DNA of 63,551 bases. It comes from Elusimicrobiota bacterium (lineage in GTDB: Bacteria; Elusimicrobiota; Elusimicrobia; UBA1565; UBA9628). The stretch spans positions 4,164 through 67,714 of the forward strand of contig JAPLKL010000013.1 of assembly GCA_026388095.1 (NCBI GenBank), read 5' to 3'. This document shows, piece by piece, positions 34,325-41,137 of the stretch (the stretch's first letter is position 1; every line of letters starts with the position of its first letter). The notes under the pieces were generated by a model. It had not been told where the DNA came from and made no database searches. It saw only the letters and a program-made list of their open reading frames with translations. Both the position numbers and the translations under genes were made by a program.

Positions 34325-34552
34325 TCAGGCGCCCTTGCGGGCCGCGGCTTCCATGGCCCGCAGGGCGGTCTCGTCGATCTTCTCGATGAGGTCGTTGCGC
34401 TGCTGATTGAGCTTGTCGATGCTGCGCTTGGCCTTGACCACCGCGCTGTCGTCCTGCAGGCGCGCGATGTCCTCCTGGTGCCACAGCTCGATGTTGGTGC
34501 GGGCCAGTTCGCTGACGAGGTGGCCCAGGTCGAATGTCGGTTTCTGCGTCAT
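34325..34552 (-). CDS. DUF4254-like small protein
   Basis: 75 residues. The core NIELWHQEDIARLQDDSAVV plus KRSIDKLNQQRNDLIEKIDE is the DUF4254 signature found in lipopolysaccharide gene clusters next to heptosyltransferases. The usual DUF4254 protein is roughly 150-200 residues, so this is a minimal version with only the core helices. The ATG comes 1 bp after the stop of the GT9 gene. Confidence 0.75.
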   Translation of the reverse strand: MTQKPTFDLGHLVSELARTNIELWHQEDIARLQDDSAVVKAKRSIDKLNQQRNDLIEKIDETALRAMEAAARKGA

Positions 34553-34553
34553 A

Positions 34554-35600
34554 TCAAGCTCCTTGCGCTGCTGGTGCCGAGGCCGGGGCCGGGCGGGAGA
34601 GCAGACGCTCGATCTCCCGCAGGACTGAGTCCGGGGTGATGTTCTCCATGCACTCGTGGTGAGAGGGACAGGCGTTGAGCTCGCAGCCGAGGCAGCCCAA
34701 GGACTCGTCTCTGAGCACCACGTGGGACGGGTCGCTCAAGGGGTTGAACGAGCCGGGGTTGTTGGGGCCCACGATGTTGACGGTGGGCACGCCGAGGGCC
34801 ACGGCGAGGTTCTTGGGGCCGTTCTCGACGGTCAAAACCAAGGCGGACGACCGGATGAGCGCGGCCAAGCGCAGCAAGGGCGTGTCGGGTGGGATGACCT
34901 TTCGGCCGGGCCCGGCATCGCCGGCCCGGCGCGCGATGTCTTCGATGTACTCCTTCTCCCCGGGTCCCCAGAGGAATAGCACGTCGCGGCCCCGGCTTAA
35001 CAGGCCTTGGGCGACCTCCGCGAAGCGCGCGGGCAGCCAGCGCCGGGTCTCGCGCCGCGAAGCCGGGGCCAGCGCGACCAAGGCCCGCGCCGAGCCCACG
35101 CTCTGCTCCTTCAGGAAATCCTCCGCCCATTTCGTGTCGGCCGCGGGCAGGCGGATGTCCCAGCCCCAGGAGCCGACCTGGAGGCCGAGGGAGCGCAGGA
35201 TGTCGAGCTTCTGTTCCACGAGGTAGGCGTTGGGCGTGGCGCGGGCCAGGTGGTTGTAGACCAGGCTGCGCCTCCAGGGCCCCGTGAAGGCGGCCTTGCT
35301 CCGGGCGCCGGAGCAGAAGGCGATCGGCCAGGTGCGGCCGTTGGCCAGGAAGTCCAGGACCAGGTCGTAGCGCCGCGCGCGGACCTCGCGCAGCCAATGG
35401 ACGGGGCGCCTCTTGTCGTAGACCAACGTCTCGTTCAAGGCGGGGTCGAGGCGGACGAGCTGGTCCGAGGGCTGCTCCACCAGGAAGTCGATCTGGGCTC
35501 TGGGGAAGTTCTCGCGCAGGACCTTGATGAGGGGGAGGGTGAAGATGACGTCTCCGATGCGGCGCAGCTGGATGATGAGGATGCGCCGCGGATGGGTCAT
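34554..35600 (-). CDS. Glycosyltransferase family 9 (heptosyltransferase-like)
   Basis: 348 residues. GT9 signatures: ILIIQLRRIGDVIFTLPLIK at the N-terminus, LVALAPASRRETRRW in the middle, and the donor-binding stretch TVENGPKNLAVALGVPTVNI plus VGPNNPGSFNPL. Four cysteines near the end (GCLGCELNACPSHHEC) are common in this subgroup. It transfers heptose or a related sugar to LPS core or another surface acceptor at the cytoplasmic face. Its ATG overlaps the gmd stop by 4 bp. Confidence 0.9.
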   Translation of the reverse strand: MTHPRRILIIQLRRIGDVIFTLPLIKVLRENFPRAQIDFLVEQPSDQLVRLDPALNETLVYDKRRPVHWLREVRARRYDLVLDFLANGRTWPIAFCSGARSKAAFTGPWRRSLVYNHLARATPNAYLVEQKLDILRSLGLQVGSWGWDIRLPAADTKWAEDFLKEQSVGSARALVALAPASRRETRRWLPARFAEVAQGLLSRGRDVLFLWGPGEKEYIEDIARRAGDAGPGRKVIPPDTPLLRLAALIRSSALVLTVENGPKNLAVALGVPTVNIVGPNNPGSFNPLSDPSHVVLRDESLGCLGCELNACPSHHECMENITPDSVLREIERLLSRPAPASAPAAQGA

Positions 35601-36595
35601 TTCTGGGCGACGGCAGCGGCCGTGCCGTTGTTCAGGCTCTTGAGGTCGGCGTCGACCATCATCTCCACGAGCTGGCGGAAGCGCACGGTCTCCTCCCAGC
35701 CGAGCACGCGCTTGGCCTTGGCGGCGTCTCCGGTCAAAGTCTGCACCTCGGCGGGGCGGTAGAAGTTCTCGTCGACCTTGACGTAGTCCTTCCACTTGAG
35801 GCCGACGTGGGCGAAGGCGGCGTCGACGAACTCGCGCACGTCGTGGGTCTCGCCCGTGGCCACCACGTAGTCGTCCGGGGCGTCCTGCTGGAGCATGAGC
35901 CACATGGCTCTGACGTAGTCCTTGGCGTAGCCCCAGTCGCGCTTGGCGTCGAGGTTGCCCAGGCGCAGCTCCTTCTCCAGGCCGAGCTTGATGCGGGCCG
36001 CGGCGTTGGTGATCTTGCGGGTGACGAACTCGTAGCCGCGGCGGGGGGATTCGTGGTTGAAGAGGATTCCGCTGGAGGCGTGGAGTCCGTAGGCTTCGCG
36101 GTAGTTGCGGGTGAGGTCGAAGCCGGCGACCTTGGAGATGCCGTAGGGCGAGCGGGGATGGAAGGGGGTCTTCTCGGTCTGGGGGGTCTCGGCCACTTTG
36201 CCGAACATCTCGCTGGAGGCGGCGAAGTAGAAGCGGCACTGGGGGACCACGTGCTTGAGGGCGGAGAGCACGAAGTGGGTCCCGTTGATGTTGGTGTTGA
36301 TGGTGGAGAACTCGTCCTCGAAGGAGTAGCTCACGAAGCTCTGGGCCGCGAGGTGGTAGCATTCGTCGGGCTTGATCTTCTGGAGCACGTCGAAGACGCT
36401 GGCGTAGCTCTCCAAGGAGGCCGAATGCAGATGGAGGTCTTTGACGAGATGGCTGACGCGCATGAGCCGGTGCTGGGGGTCTTCGAGGGCCACGCGGCGG
36501 ACCATGCCGTGGACTTCGTAGCCTTTCTCAAGCAGGAGCTCGGCGAGATAGGAGCCGTCCTGGCCGGTGATGCCGGTGATGAGGGCCCGTTTCAT
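35597..36595 (-). CDS. gmd: GDP-mannose 4,6-dehydratase
   Basis: 332 residues. Extended SDR with GITGQDGSYLAELLLEKGYE as nucleotide-binding start, HLAAQSFVSYSF, the catalytic SSEMFG and SPYGISKVAG (YxxxK), and NHESPRRGYEFVTRKI, all diagnostic of Gmd. It makes GDP-4-keto-6-deoxymannose, the precursor of fucose, rhamnose or perosamine-type sugars. The following step enzyme is not in the window. First of four overlapping or abutting surface-sugar genes on the minus strand. Confidence 0.94.
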   Translation of the reverse strand: MKRALITGITGQDGSYLAELLLEKGYEVHGMVRRVALEDPQHRLMRVSHLVKDLHLHSASLESYASVFDVLQKIKPDECYHLAAQSFVSYSFEDEFSTINTNINGTHFVLSALKHVVPQCRFYFAASSEMFGKVAETPQTEKTPFHPRSPYGISKVAGFDLTRNYREAYGLHASSGILFNHESPRRGYEFVTRKITNAAARIKLGLEKELRLGNLDAKRDWGYAKDYVRAMWLMLQQDAPDDYVVATGETHDVREFVDAAFAHVGLKWKDYVKVDENFYRPAEVQTLTGDAAKAKRVLGWEETVRFRQLVEMMVDADLKSLNNGTAAAVAQK

Positions 36596-36612
36596 GGGTG
36601 GTCTCCTTGGTC

Positions 36613-37200
36613 TCAGCGCTCGTAGATGCCGATGAGCTGGGCCTCGCCGAGGATGTGTCCCTTCATGGCCCTGAGGATGTCGTTCTTGTCGGCCTTGGCG
36701 GGAAGGCCGAGCTTCTGATCGAGGGCGTAGAGCTTGAAGACGTAGCGGTGGGGCTTGCCGGGGGGCGGCATGGGGCCGTAGTAGCCGGCGCGTTCGTAGC
36801 CCATCTTCTCGGTGCCCCAGCATTTGCCGTGCTTGGAGCCGTCGGGGAGGCTTTCCTTCTTGGTCACGCCTTCGGGCAGGCCTTTGAGACCGGCCGGGAT
36901 GTCGAAAAGGACCCAATGGAGCCAGAGTCCGACGGGGGCGTCGGGGTCGTCCATGACGAGGGCGAAGCTCTCGGTCCCCGCCGGGACATCGGCCCAGGCC
37001 AGGGCGGGGGAGGCGTCCTCGCCTTCCCCGGTGTGCTTCTGGGGGATGCGTTCGTTGTTCTTGAAAGCGGGGCTGGTGAGCTCGAAAGCCATCTTCTTGG
37101 TCCTCTCTTTGACGGGTTTGTCTGTTTGCCGGGGGGCGCCATTGGCGAGCGTCGGCACGAGGGCGAGGGCCAGGGGCGCGGCCAGCAAGGTCCGTCTCAT
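36613..37200 (-). CDS. Secreted PEBP-family protein (YbhB/YbcL-like)
   Basis: 195 residues. Signal peptide MRRTLLAAPLALALVPTLANG, then the phosphatidylethanolamine-binding-protein fold: FKNNERIPQKHTGEGEDASP, FALVMDDPDAPVGLWLHWVL and YGPMPPPGKPHRYVFKLYAL. The start at 37200 is set by the signal peptide. A TACAAT hexamer lies 11 bases upstream. The function of bacterial periplasmic PEBP proteins is not established. It ends 17 bp before gmd begins. Confidence 0.9.
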   Translation of the reverse strand: MRRTLLAAPLALALVPTLANGAPRQTDKPVKERTKKMAFELTSPAFKNNERIPQKHTGEGEDASPALAWADVPAGTESFALVMDDPDAPVGLWLHWVLFDIPAGLKGLPEGVTKKESLPDGSKHGKCWGTEKMGYERAGYYGPMPPPGKPHRYVFKLYALDQKLGLPAKADKNDILRAMKGHILGEAQLIGIYER

Positions 37201-37282
37201 GCTGAAGAGTGATTGTAGCAAACAATGGGCGGGTGGGAACTTTTGGCGGGGCATCTCGTATGTTTTGTAGGGAGATATGTGC

Positions 37283-37327
37283 GATGGACACCTTGACACC
37301 TTGTCATCTATAGATTACACTGTCATC
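37283..37327 (+). promoter_or_regulatory. Promoter with overlapping imperfect palindrome for the HTH gene
   Basis: TTGACA (37293-37298), 17 bp, TACACT (37316-37321). GATGGACA (37283-37290) and TGTCATC (37302-37308) form an imperfect inverted repeat that straddles the -35, and TGTCATC recurs at 37321-37327. This arrangement suits autoregulation by the encoded HTH protein. Confidence 0.55.
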
Positions 37328-37376
37328 GTGAGCGTGGGCGGCGATGACGCACTGCTGTTGTTGGGAGGCGACAAGG

Positions 37377-37724
37377 ATGGCCAAGACAGGGATATCGCAC
37401 AAGCGCGCGGAATTCTGGAGAGGGACGGAGGTTCGGCTCAGACCAGGAGCGCGGGTCCGCGTCCATGATCCGACCATCACACTCCGGGACCCGGACTTCA
37501 TCCGGGCGGCGATCTTGGAGGCTTTGGATGAGGGGGATTACGAGGGGGTCATCGAGATTTACCGCGCGCATCTGCGGGTTTTGAACCGGACGCGGACGGC
37601 TGAGGCACTGAAGGTGTCGCGGCAGTATGTACATAAGATGCTCAAGCATTCGTCGAATATCCCGTCCTTGCGGACGTTCACGGCGTTCATGGGGCTGTTG
37701 CGGCAGGAGGCTGCGGCGAGGTGA
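37377..37724 (+). CDS. Antidote-type HTH protein (HigA-like), no toxin partner
   Basis: 115 residues. The motif DPDFIRAAILEALDEGDYEG followed by a helix-turn-helix (RTAEALKVSRQYVHKMLK) matches the probable addiction-module antidote family. In known modules a RelE-like toxin gene precedes it; here only 176 bp separate it from the divergent PEBP gene, with no room for one. The ATG at 37377 has a GGGAGG ribosome-binding site 8 bases upstream; longer starts do not. It is the first gene of the accessory island. Confidence 0.75.
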   Translation: MAKTGISHKRAEFWRGTEVRLRPGARVRVHDPTITLRDPDFIRAAILEALDEGDYEGVIEIYRAHLRVLNRTRTAEALKVSRQYVHKMLKHSSNIPSLRTFTAFMGLLRQEAAAR

Positions 37725-37877
37725 GGGCGGCGGGATAGGCCGACTTGTATGCCGCATATCATGAGACCGGAAATTTTATTGATAAGGGCAGGTGGATGAA
37801 GTAGAATCCGCGTTACAGTATGCCTGTCGACCAAGCTATGCAGTTTCCGTGCAATCTGAGTTAGGCACACTTAGATA

Positions 37878-37911
37878 TTGACAATAGCCAGCATGGGCTG
37901 TACACTGTACA
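37878..37911 (+). promoter_or_regulatory. brnTA promoter with operator palindrome over the -10
   Basis: TTGACA (37878-37883) and TACACT (37901-37906) are 17 bp apart. TGTACACTGTACA (37899-37911) is a symmetric operator candidate that covers the -10 and ends 1 base before the brnT ATG. The predicted start of transcription is at or next to that ATG. Confidence 0.65.
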
Positions 37912-37912
37912 T

Positions 37913-38197
37913 ATGAGCGAATTGCGGTTCGAATGGGACGAAACCAAGAACAGGGAGAACATTAAGAAGCATGGAGTTTCGTTTGAGGAAGCCCACACCG
38001 TTTTCCTCGATGAAAATGCCCTGAGGTTTTTCGACCCGGATCACTCTCAGGACGAGGACCGCTTCATTATGCTTGGCATGAGCGCCAAGCTCCGCATCCT
38101 CGTCGTGTGCCATTGCTTTAGGCTAGACGACACCGCCATTCGAATCATCTCGGCCAGAAAAGCACTCAAACGTGAGTCGAAGAGTTACGGGAGCTAA
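37913..38197 (+). CDS. brnT: BrnT-family ribonuclease toxin
   Basis: 94 residues. The BrnT pattern is complete: FEWDETKNRENIKKHGVSFE, then EDRFIMLGMSAKLRILVV and IRIISARKALKRE. BrnT is a RelE-fold ribonuclease neutralised by BrnA. The ATG at 37913 has no ribosome-binding site, and the -10 ends 6 bases before it, so translation is probably from a leaderless message. brnA follows after 4 bp. The pair would be autoregulated through the palindrome over the promoter. Confidence 0.92.
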   Translation: MSELRFEWDETKNRENIKKHGVSFEEAHTVFLDENALRFFDPDHSQDEDRFIMLGMSAKLRILVVCHCFRLDDTAIRIISARKALKRESKSYGS

Positions 38198-38201
38198 TTC
38201 T

Positions 38202-38423
38202 ATGAGAAAATCATACGACTTCTCCAAAATGAAGAGCCAAAAGAATCCCTACATTGGCATGCTCAAACAGCCGATTACCATCCGGCTGGACCGTGGAACA
38301 GTGACCTATTTCAAGGGTCTGGCAGGTGAAATCGGCATGCCTTATCAGAGCCTGATCAATCTCTACCTTCGGGATTGTGCGATACATCACAAGAAAATCG
38401 CCCTCAGGTGGATGGGTGCCTAG
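38202..38423 (+). CDS. brnA: BrnA-family antitoxin
   Basis: 73 residues. The start MRKSYDFSKMKSQKNPYIGM, then PITIRLDRGTVTYFKGLAGE and PYQSLINLYLRDC, is the ribbon-helix-helix antitoxin of BrnT. It should bind its own operator and the toxin. A moderate GGGAG lies before the ATG. The stop codon TAG is inside the left arm of the attC-like site 38418-38493, as expected for a tightly packed gene cassette. Confidence 0.9.
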   Translation: MRKSYDFSKMKSQKNPYIGMLKQPITIRLDRGTVTYFKGLAGEIGMPYQSLINLYLRDCAIHHKKIALRWMGA

Positions 38424-38493
38424 ACATTCGCACGAGCCGCCCGCTCAAGCGGTCGGCCCATGCGCCCGGCGGCGGCTCAGCGTTTCGTTGGGC
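38418..38493. other. attC-like recombination site candidate
   Basis: The left end GCCTAgACATTCG differs from a canonical attC left core (GCCTAAC) by one inserted G, and the right end is GTTGGGC (38487-38493), a canonical right core. Inside, GAGCCGCC (38434-38441) and GGCGGCTC (38471-38478) pair perfectly, with a smaller hairpin CCGCT/AGCGG between them. Length 76 bp, in the normal attC range. It directly follows the brnTA module and precedes the yefM promoter by 24 bp. No integrase gene is visible. Confidence 0.5.
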
Positions 38494-38517
38494 GCAACCA
38501 GAAACCAAAAATAGCCC

Positions 38518-38547
38518 TTGACAAAGCGTACGACATCCGGTACGCTT
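38518..38547 (+). promoter_or_regulatory. yefM-yoeB promoter with perfect operator palindrome
   Basis: TTGACA (38518-38523) and TACGCT (38541-38546) are 17 bp apart. Between and over them lies AAGCGTAC (38524-38531), 8 bases, GTACGCTT (38540-38547): a perfect 8-bp inverted repeat occupying the promoter spacer, the expected place for a Phd/YefM repressor. Confidence 0.75.
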
Positions 38548-38562
38548 AATAGAGAGGCCCAT

Positions 38563-38805
38563 ATGACCACCATGACTGCAAGCACGGCCAGGGCAAGGCT
38601 TTATAAGCTCTTGGACCAAACCGCCGCATCGCATGACCCAGTCCAAATTACAGGTAAGCGCTCTAGCGCCGTGCTTGTCTCGGAGGAAGACTGGCGCTCC
38701 ATTCAAGAAACGCTATATTTGCTCTCAATCCCGGGAATGCGAGAATCCATTCGGGAAGGCCTAAAGACCCCTGTTGGCAAGTGCGCCAAGAGAATCGCCT
38801 GGTGA
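38563..38805 (+). CDS. YefM/Phd-family antitoxin
   Basis: 80 residues. The family pattern is STARARLYKLLDQTAASHDP, then VQITGKRSSAVLVSEEDWRS and LSIPGMRESIREGLKTP. It neutralises the YoeB-like toxin encoded next and should repress its own promoter. The ATG at 38563 lies 16 bases after the -10, so the leader is about 10 bases. The stop overlaps the toxin start (GTGA). Confidence 0.9.
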   Translation: MTTMTASTARARLYKLLDQTAASHDPVQITGKRSSAVLVSEEDWRSIQETLYLLSIPGMRESIREGLKTPVGKCAKRIAW

Positions 38806-39065
38806 CCTGGCAACTCATCTTCACAAAGCAAGCGCTGAAGGATGCCAAGAAACTAAGCGCCTCAGGCCTCAGGACAAAAGCAGAAACACTTCTAGGAATC
38901 ATCCAAAAGAACCCCTTCCAGAGCCCGCCACCATTTGAAAAATTGGTTGGGGATTTGGCGGGCGCCTACTCGCGGCGAATCAACATCCAGCACCGACTTG
39001 TCTATCAAGTCCTTTCCGACGCCAGGACAGTCAAAGTAATCCGTTTCTGGACCCACTACGAATAG
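38802..39065 (+). CDS. YoeB/Txe-family ribosome-dependent mRNA interferase toxin
   Basis: 87 residues from a GTG at 38802 that overlaps the yefM stop. Signatures are WQLIFTKQALKDAKKL, PPPFEKLVGDLAGAYSRRIN, QHRLVYQV and the C-terminal VIRFWTHYE, which holds the catalytic His-Tyr pair; the Glu and Arg catalytic positions are also present. A GTG at 38781 would add seven residues but is not typical of the family. An attC-like structured sequence starts 8 bp after the stop. Confidence 0.92.
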   Translation: MTWQLIFTKQALKDAKKLSASGLRTKAETLLGIIQKNPFQSPPPFEKLVGDLAGAYSRRINIQHRLVYQVLSDARTVKVIRFWTHYE

Positions 39066-39073
39066 AGAGGTGC

Positions 39074-39177
39074 GTCTAACATCGGGTTCTATCGGCGCGC
39101 TTTCAGGCCGATGGAACTGGGCCATGGGTCCACCGCCGCCGCGCGCTGCCGCGCGCGCGGTAGACCCATGCGTTGAC
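39074..39177. other. Highly structured attC-like site candidate after yoeB
   Basis: The left core GTCTAAC (39074-39080) fits the attC consensus RYYYAAC; the right end GTTGAC (39172-39177) pairs with it if one T is bulged. Two strong hairpins lie inside: 39085-39096 with 39107-39118 (12 bp with wobble pairs) and CATGGGTC/GACCCATG (39123-39130 with 39163-39170), extended by a GC-rich inner stem. A single hairpin would be more usual for attC, so support is weaker than for 38418-38493. Length 104 bp. Confidence 0.35.
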
Positions 39178-39328
39178 AATATGGGAATAGGGGCAAGAGC
39201 AATGCGCCACAAGCGTTGTCATCGACTCCCACTCATCACACAAATTCGCAATCGCAGGCCGAGTGCTCCTGGCCTGCGGACAGAGCTCTTGGGAATCTGA
39301 TGAAATCCTCCTCCATGGGAGTTCGAAA

Positions 39329-39769
39329 ATGAAAGTCACGATGCTGCTCGCTGATTTCGCCCAAGCCGTGAACGGGAAGCTCTATATCATGGGCGGTGGC
39401 TGGTCTCTCACCGGGCCGGTGCCAAATCCATCCGCCATCGCCATCAAGATCGAAGTCCCATGGAATGAGACGAATCGAAAGCACGCCTTGAAGCTGGAAT
39501 TGGTCGATTCCGATTATCATCCGGTGATGGTTGCGACGCCCGCTGGGAATGCCCCCCTGGCCATCACCGCCGACTTCGAGGTCGGCCGCCCCGCAGGGAT
39601 GATTCAAGGCACTCCGATCGACGTGCCCATCGCCTTCAATCTGGCACCTATCCCCCTGGAGCCAGGGAAGCGGTTCGTCTGGAAATTGTCGATAGACGGC
39701 AAAGCCGAAGACGGATGGCAGGTGGCATTCTCGACCAGGCAGGCCGGCCAAACCCCTCCGAGCCCATAG
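39329..39769 (+). CDS. DUF6941-like small protein
   Basis: 146 residues. The opening MKVTMLLADFAQAVNGKLYI plus GGGWSLTGPVPNPSAIA recalls a family of uncharacterised proteins (DUF6941 from memory), all-beta, with a middle DVPIAFNLAPIPLEPGKRF. No signal peptide. The start at 39329 is set by this conserved opening; no clear ribosome-binding site. It lies between the toxin-antitoxin cassettes and a secreted NTF2-like protein. The stretch 39233-39328 before it holds only a CGCAGGCC/GGCCTGCG hairpin. Confidence 0.75.
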   Translation: MKVTMLLADFAQAVNGKLYIMGGGWSLTGPVPNPSAIAIKIEVPWNETNRKHALKLELVDSDYHPVMVATPAGNAPLAITADFEVGRPAGMIQGTPIDVPIAFNLAPIPLEPGKRFVWKLSIDGKAEDGWQVAFSTRQAGQTPPSP

Positions 39770-39813
39770 GCGATGCCTTCGCTTATGCAGCAAGCATCTG
39801 AGGTGACCAGCAC

Positions 39814-40746
39814 ATGAAAATGGTGGCAATCGGACTTTTGAGCACGCTCTTGGGAGGATTCGCCCTGCGCTGCGACGCCGGCGGCGCCGCCGCTGTCCCG
39901 CCGGACTACCTTGCCGCGGTCCACCGCCAGCAGGAGAACAGGTTCGGCGAGAACGACATCAAGAGCTTCGTCCATCATGTGTTCGCTCTATATGACAAGC
40001 ATGTCGAAGTCGGCAAGCTCCTCCCGCTGCTTGCGGACGAAGGACTGGAGATGAGATTCCCGGATGCCACGCTCCGCTCGCACCAGGATTTCAAGCGCTG
40101 GTACGCGGCGATCGGGGAGAATATCAGATCCAACACGCATCAAGTCGAGCGAATAGACGTCAATTCCCTAGGCCAGGGCAAATATCAAGCCGACCTGATC
40201 GTCTTCTGGCAAGCTGTGACCAAGGAGAATCAATTCATCTCCATGCGCGCGCACCAGGTGTGGACCTTGGACGACCGGAAGAAGGGCACGTGGCCGCGGA
40301 TACTCTCCTACGTCGTGCAGGAAGCGCCCCAGGCCGCGCGCTCAGAGGCCTGCAGAGCGACCGATGAGCGGGAGATCGCGGCCCTGTTCGACCGCTGGGA
40401 TCGCTCGCTGCAGACCGGCGACCCGCACCAAGTCGCCGCCAACTACGCGCAGGGCTCCATCCTCCTGCCCACCTTGTCGAACCAGCCGCGATTGACGCAG
40501 GCCGAGAAGGAGGACTACTTCCAGCACTTCCTGCAGAACAAGCCCAAGGGCAAGATCGACCTGAGGACCATAGAGATCGGCTGCAACACCGCGGTGGATT
40601 CCGGGCTCTATACGTTCACCTACGGCACCACGGGCGCTCAGGTCAAAGCCCGCTACACGTACACCTACAAGTGGGACGGGAAACAGTGGCTGATCACCAG
40701 CCACCATTCTTCAGCGCTGCCGGAGAAGAACGATGGACAACGATAA
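39814..40746 (+). CDS. Secreted protein with two NTF2-like domains (second CaMKII-association type)
   Basis: 310 residues. Signal peptide MKMVAIGLLSTLLGGFALRC, possibly a lipoprotein at Cys20. Domain 1 (about 45-170) is SnoaL/NTF2-like, with LLADEGLEMRFPDATLRSHQ and DLIVFWQAVTKENQFISMRA. Domain 2 (about 185-305) has IAALFDRWDRSLQTGDPHQV and YTFTYGTTGAQVKARYTYTY plus WLITSHHSSALPE, the bacterial CaMKII-association-domain pattern. These domains often form oligomeric rings or bind small ligands; there is no evidence for which here. The next gene starts 14 bp inside its 3' end. Confidence 0.8.
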   Translation: MKMVAIGLLSTLLGGFALRCDAGGAAAVPPDYLAAVHRQQENRFGENDIKSFVHHVFALYDKHVEVGKLLPLLADEGLEMRFPDATLRSHQDFKRWYAAIGENIRSNTHQVERIDVNSLGQGKYQADLIVFWQAVTKENQFISMRAHQVWTLDDRKKGTWPRILSYVVQEAPQAARSEACRATDEREIAALFDRWDRSLQTGDPHQVAANYAQGSILLPTLSNQPRLTQAEKEDYFQHFLQNKPKGKIDLRTIEIGCNTAVDSGLYTFTYGTTGAQVKARYTYTYKWDGKQWLITSHHSSALPEKNDGQR

Positions 40747-41137
40747 GCCGACCTTCGACCTCCAAGACGCCATCATCCTTTACGCCGCCATCAGCGCGGG
40801 CGAGAAAGGCATCACCAGCCAAGGCCTCGTGCTCTTGAGCGACTACGTGGGAGGCGCCCGCGCCACCGACCAGGAGATCGACAGGAGCCTGGACCGCCTC
40901 CAGGAGACCGGCCAGCTCAGACGCCGCGGCCAGGCCTACTTCGCCTCACGCACCGCGGCCGAGGACTGCGGGCCCAAGATCGCCCAGCAGCCGGACCATC
41001 GCGCCGCGATCGCCGAGGTCCTCAAGTACCTCTTGGCCCAAGGGCCGCTTACGGCCGACGCTTGGCGTCGAACTCGGCCAGCTCGCGTTCATGGCGCTCG
41101 TCTTCCTTGGCGAGGGCCGAAGCCGGGACTTCCTTGA
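40733..41137 (+). CDS. Small hypothetical protein with winged-helix-like core
   Basis: 134 residues. Residues 5-70 (TFDLQDAIILYAAISAGEKG, DQEIDRSLDRLQETGQLRRR) look like a small DNA-binding winged helix. The last ~30 residues are Arg/Pro-rich and run antisense to the end of the next gene (overlap 89 bp), so the original C-terminus may have been lost by rearrangement. It starts inside the NTF2-like gene. Function unknown. Confidence 0.55.
   Translation: MDNDKPTFDLQDAIILYAAISAGEKGITSQGLVLLSDYVGGARATDQEIDRSLDRLQETGQLRRRGQAYFASRTAAEDCGPKIAQQPDHRAAIAEVLKYLLAQGPLTADAWRRTRPARVHGARLPWRGPKPGLP

Noticed and set aside
37200-37376. A RelE/HigB-type toxin upstream of the HTH gene
   Set aside because: The 176-bp gap to the PEBP gene holds a promoter and no open frame with toxin-like residues.
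37860-37866. GTTAGGC just upstream of brnT as the right core of a third attC site
   Set aside because: The 135 bp before it contain no AAC-ending left core and no long stem. It could be a coincidental heptamer or an attI-like core, but there is no support.
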